NCBI GenBank assembly: GCA_021813005.1
Contig: JAKAMH010000069.1
Coordinates: forward strand, 1-5,181
Length of the DNA stretch: 5,181 nt
DNA from: a bacterium
GTDB lineage: Bacteria > Patescibacteriota > Microgenomatia > Levybacterales > UBA12049
Direction: 5' to 3'
Within the stretch, counting starts at the first letter, position 1; every line of letters starts with the position of its first letter. Made by a program: the position numbers and the translations under genes. Shown piece by piece: positions 5,121 through 5,181 of this stretch. A model generated the notes under the pieces. The model worked only from the letters and a program-made list of their open reading frames with translations. It did no database searches and was not told the DNA's origin.

Positions 5121-5181
5121 GGTGAGCGCGGCCCCCTCCCCGGCTGAGATCCTTCTCTCCGAGACCGCCCGGCCAAGGGCC

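Overview
The window looks like ordinary, gene-dense chromosome from a streamlined bacterium. My best guess is a Candidate Phyla Radiation (Patescibacteria) lineage, perhaps Microgenomates. The reasons are indirect: a short prolyl-tRNA synthetase without the usual editing insertion; almost no intergenic DNA; mostly missing Shine-Dalgarno sequences; several unrecognised proteins; and a TTTGAAA-repeat/CTGCCGGCAG palindrome inside a coding gene, which I associate from memory with such genomes. TGA is used as a normal stop (2101-2103), so the UGA-glycine code of Gracilibacteria/Absconditabacteria is not supported. The lineage call is inference. No tRNA, rRNA, CRISPR array, transposase or phage gene was seen.

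Layout: (1) 1-426, plus strand: the 3' end of a gene open at the left edge, encoding a Pro/Ala-rich linker and a C-terminal membrane anchor. (2) 423-1649, minus strand: proS, converging on gene 1 with interlocked stop codons. (3) 1650-1734: the only substantial intergenic gap, about 85 bp, holding two divergent sigma70-type promoters. Each places its predicted transcription start at, or one base before, the start codon of its gene, which suggests leaderless mRNAs on both sides. (4) 1735-2419, plus strand: two small unrecognised genes in a likely operon. (5) 2416-5120 or beyond, minus strand: a compact run of four genes with gaps of 5, 2 and 1 nt. In transcription order they are an unknown 210-aa protein, a nucleoside 2-deoxyribosyltransferase-like protein, a short-type 6-phosphogluconate dehydrogenase, and an unknown 227-aa protein. 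The last one converges on the small-gene pair, again with interlocked stops.

Functionally, proS is core translation. The minus-strand operon joins an oxidative pentose-phosphate enzyme (ribulose-5-phosphate plus reduced cofactor) with a nucleoside/nucleotide-handling fold, so a sugar-nucleotide link is possible but unproven.

The most distinctive signals are the in-frame palindromic repeat inserted in the 6-phosphogluconate dehydrogenase gene and the back-to-back leaderless promoters. I see no convincing new defence or mobile system here.
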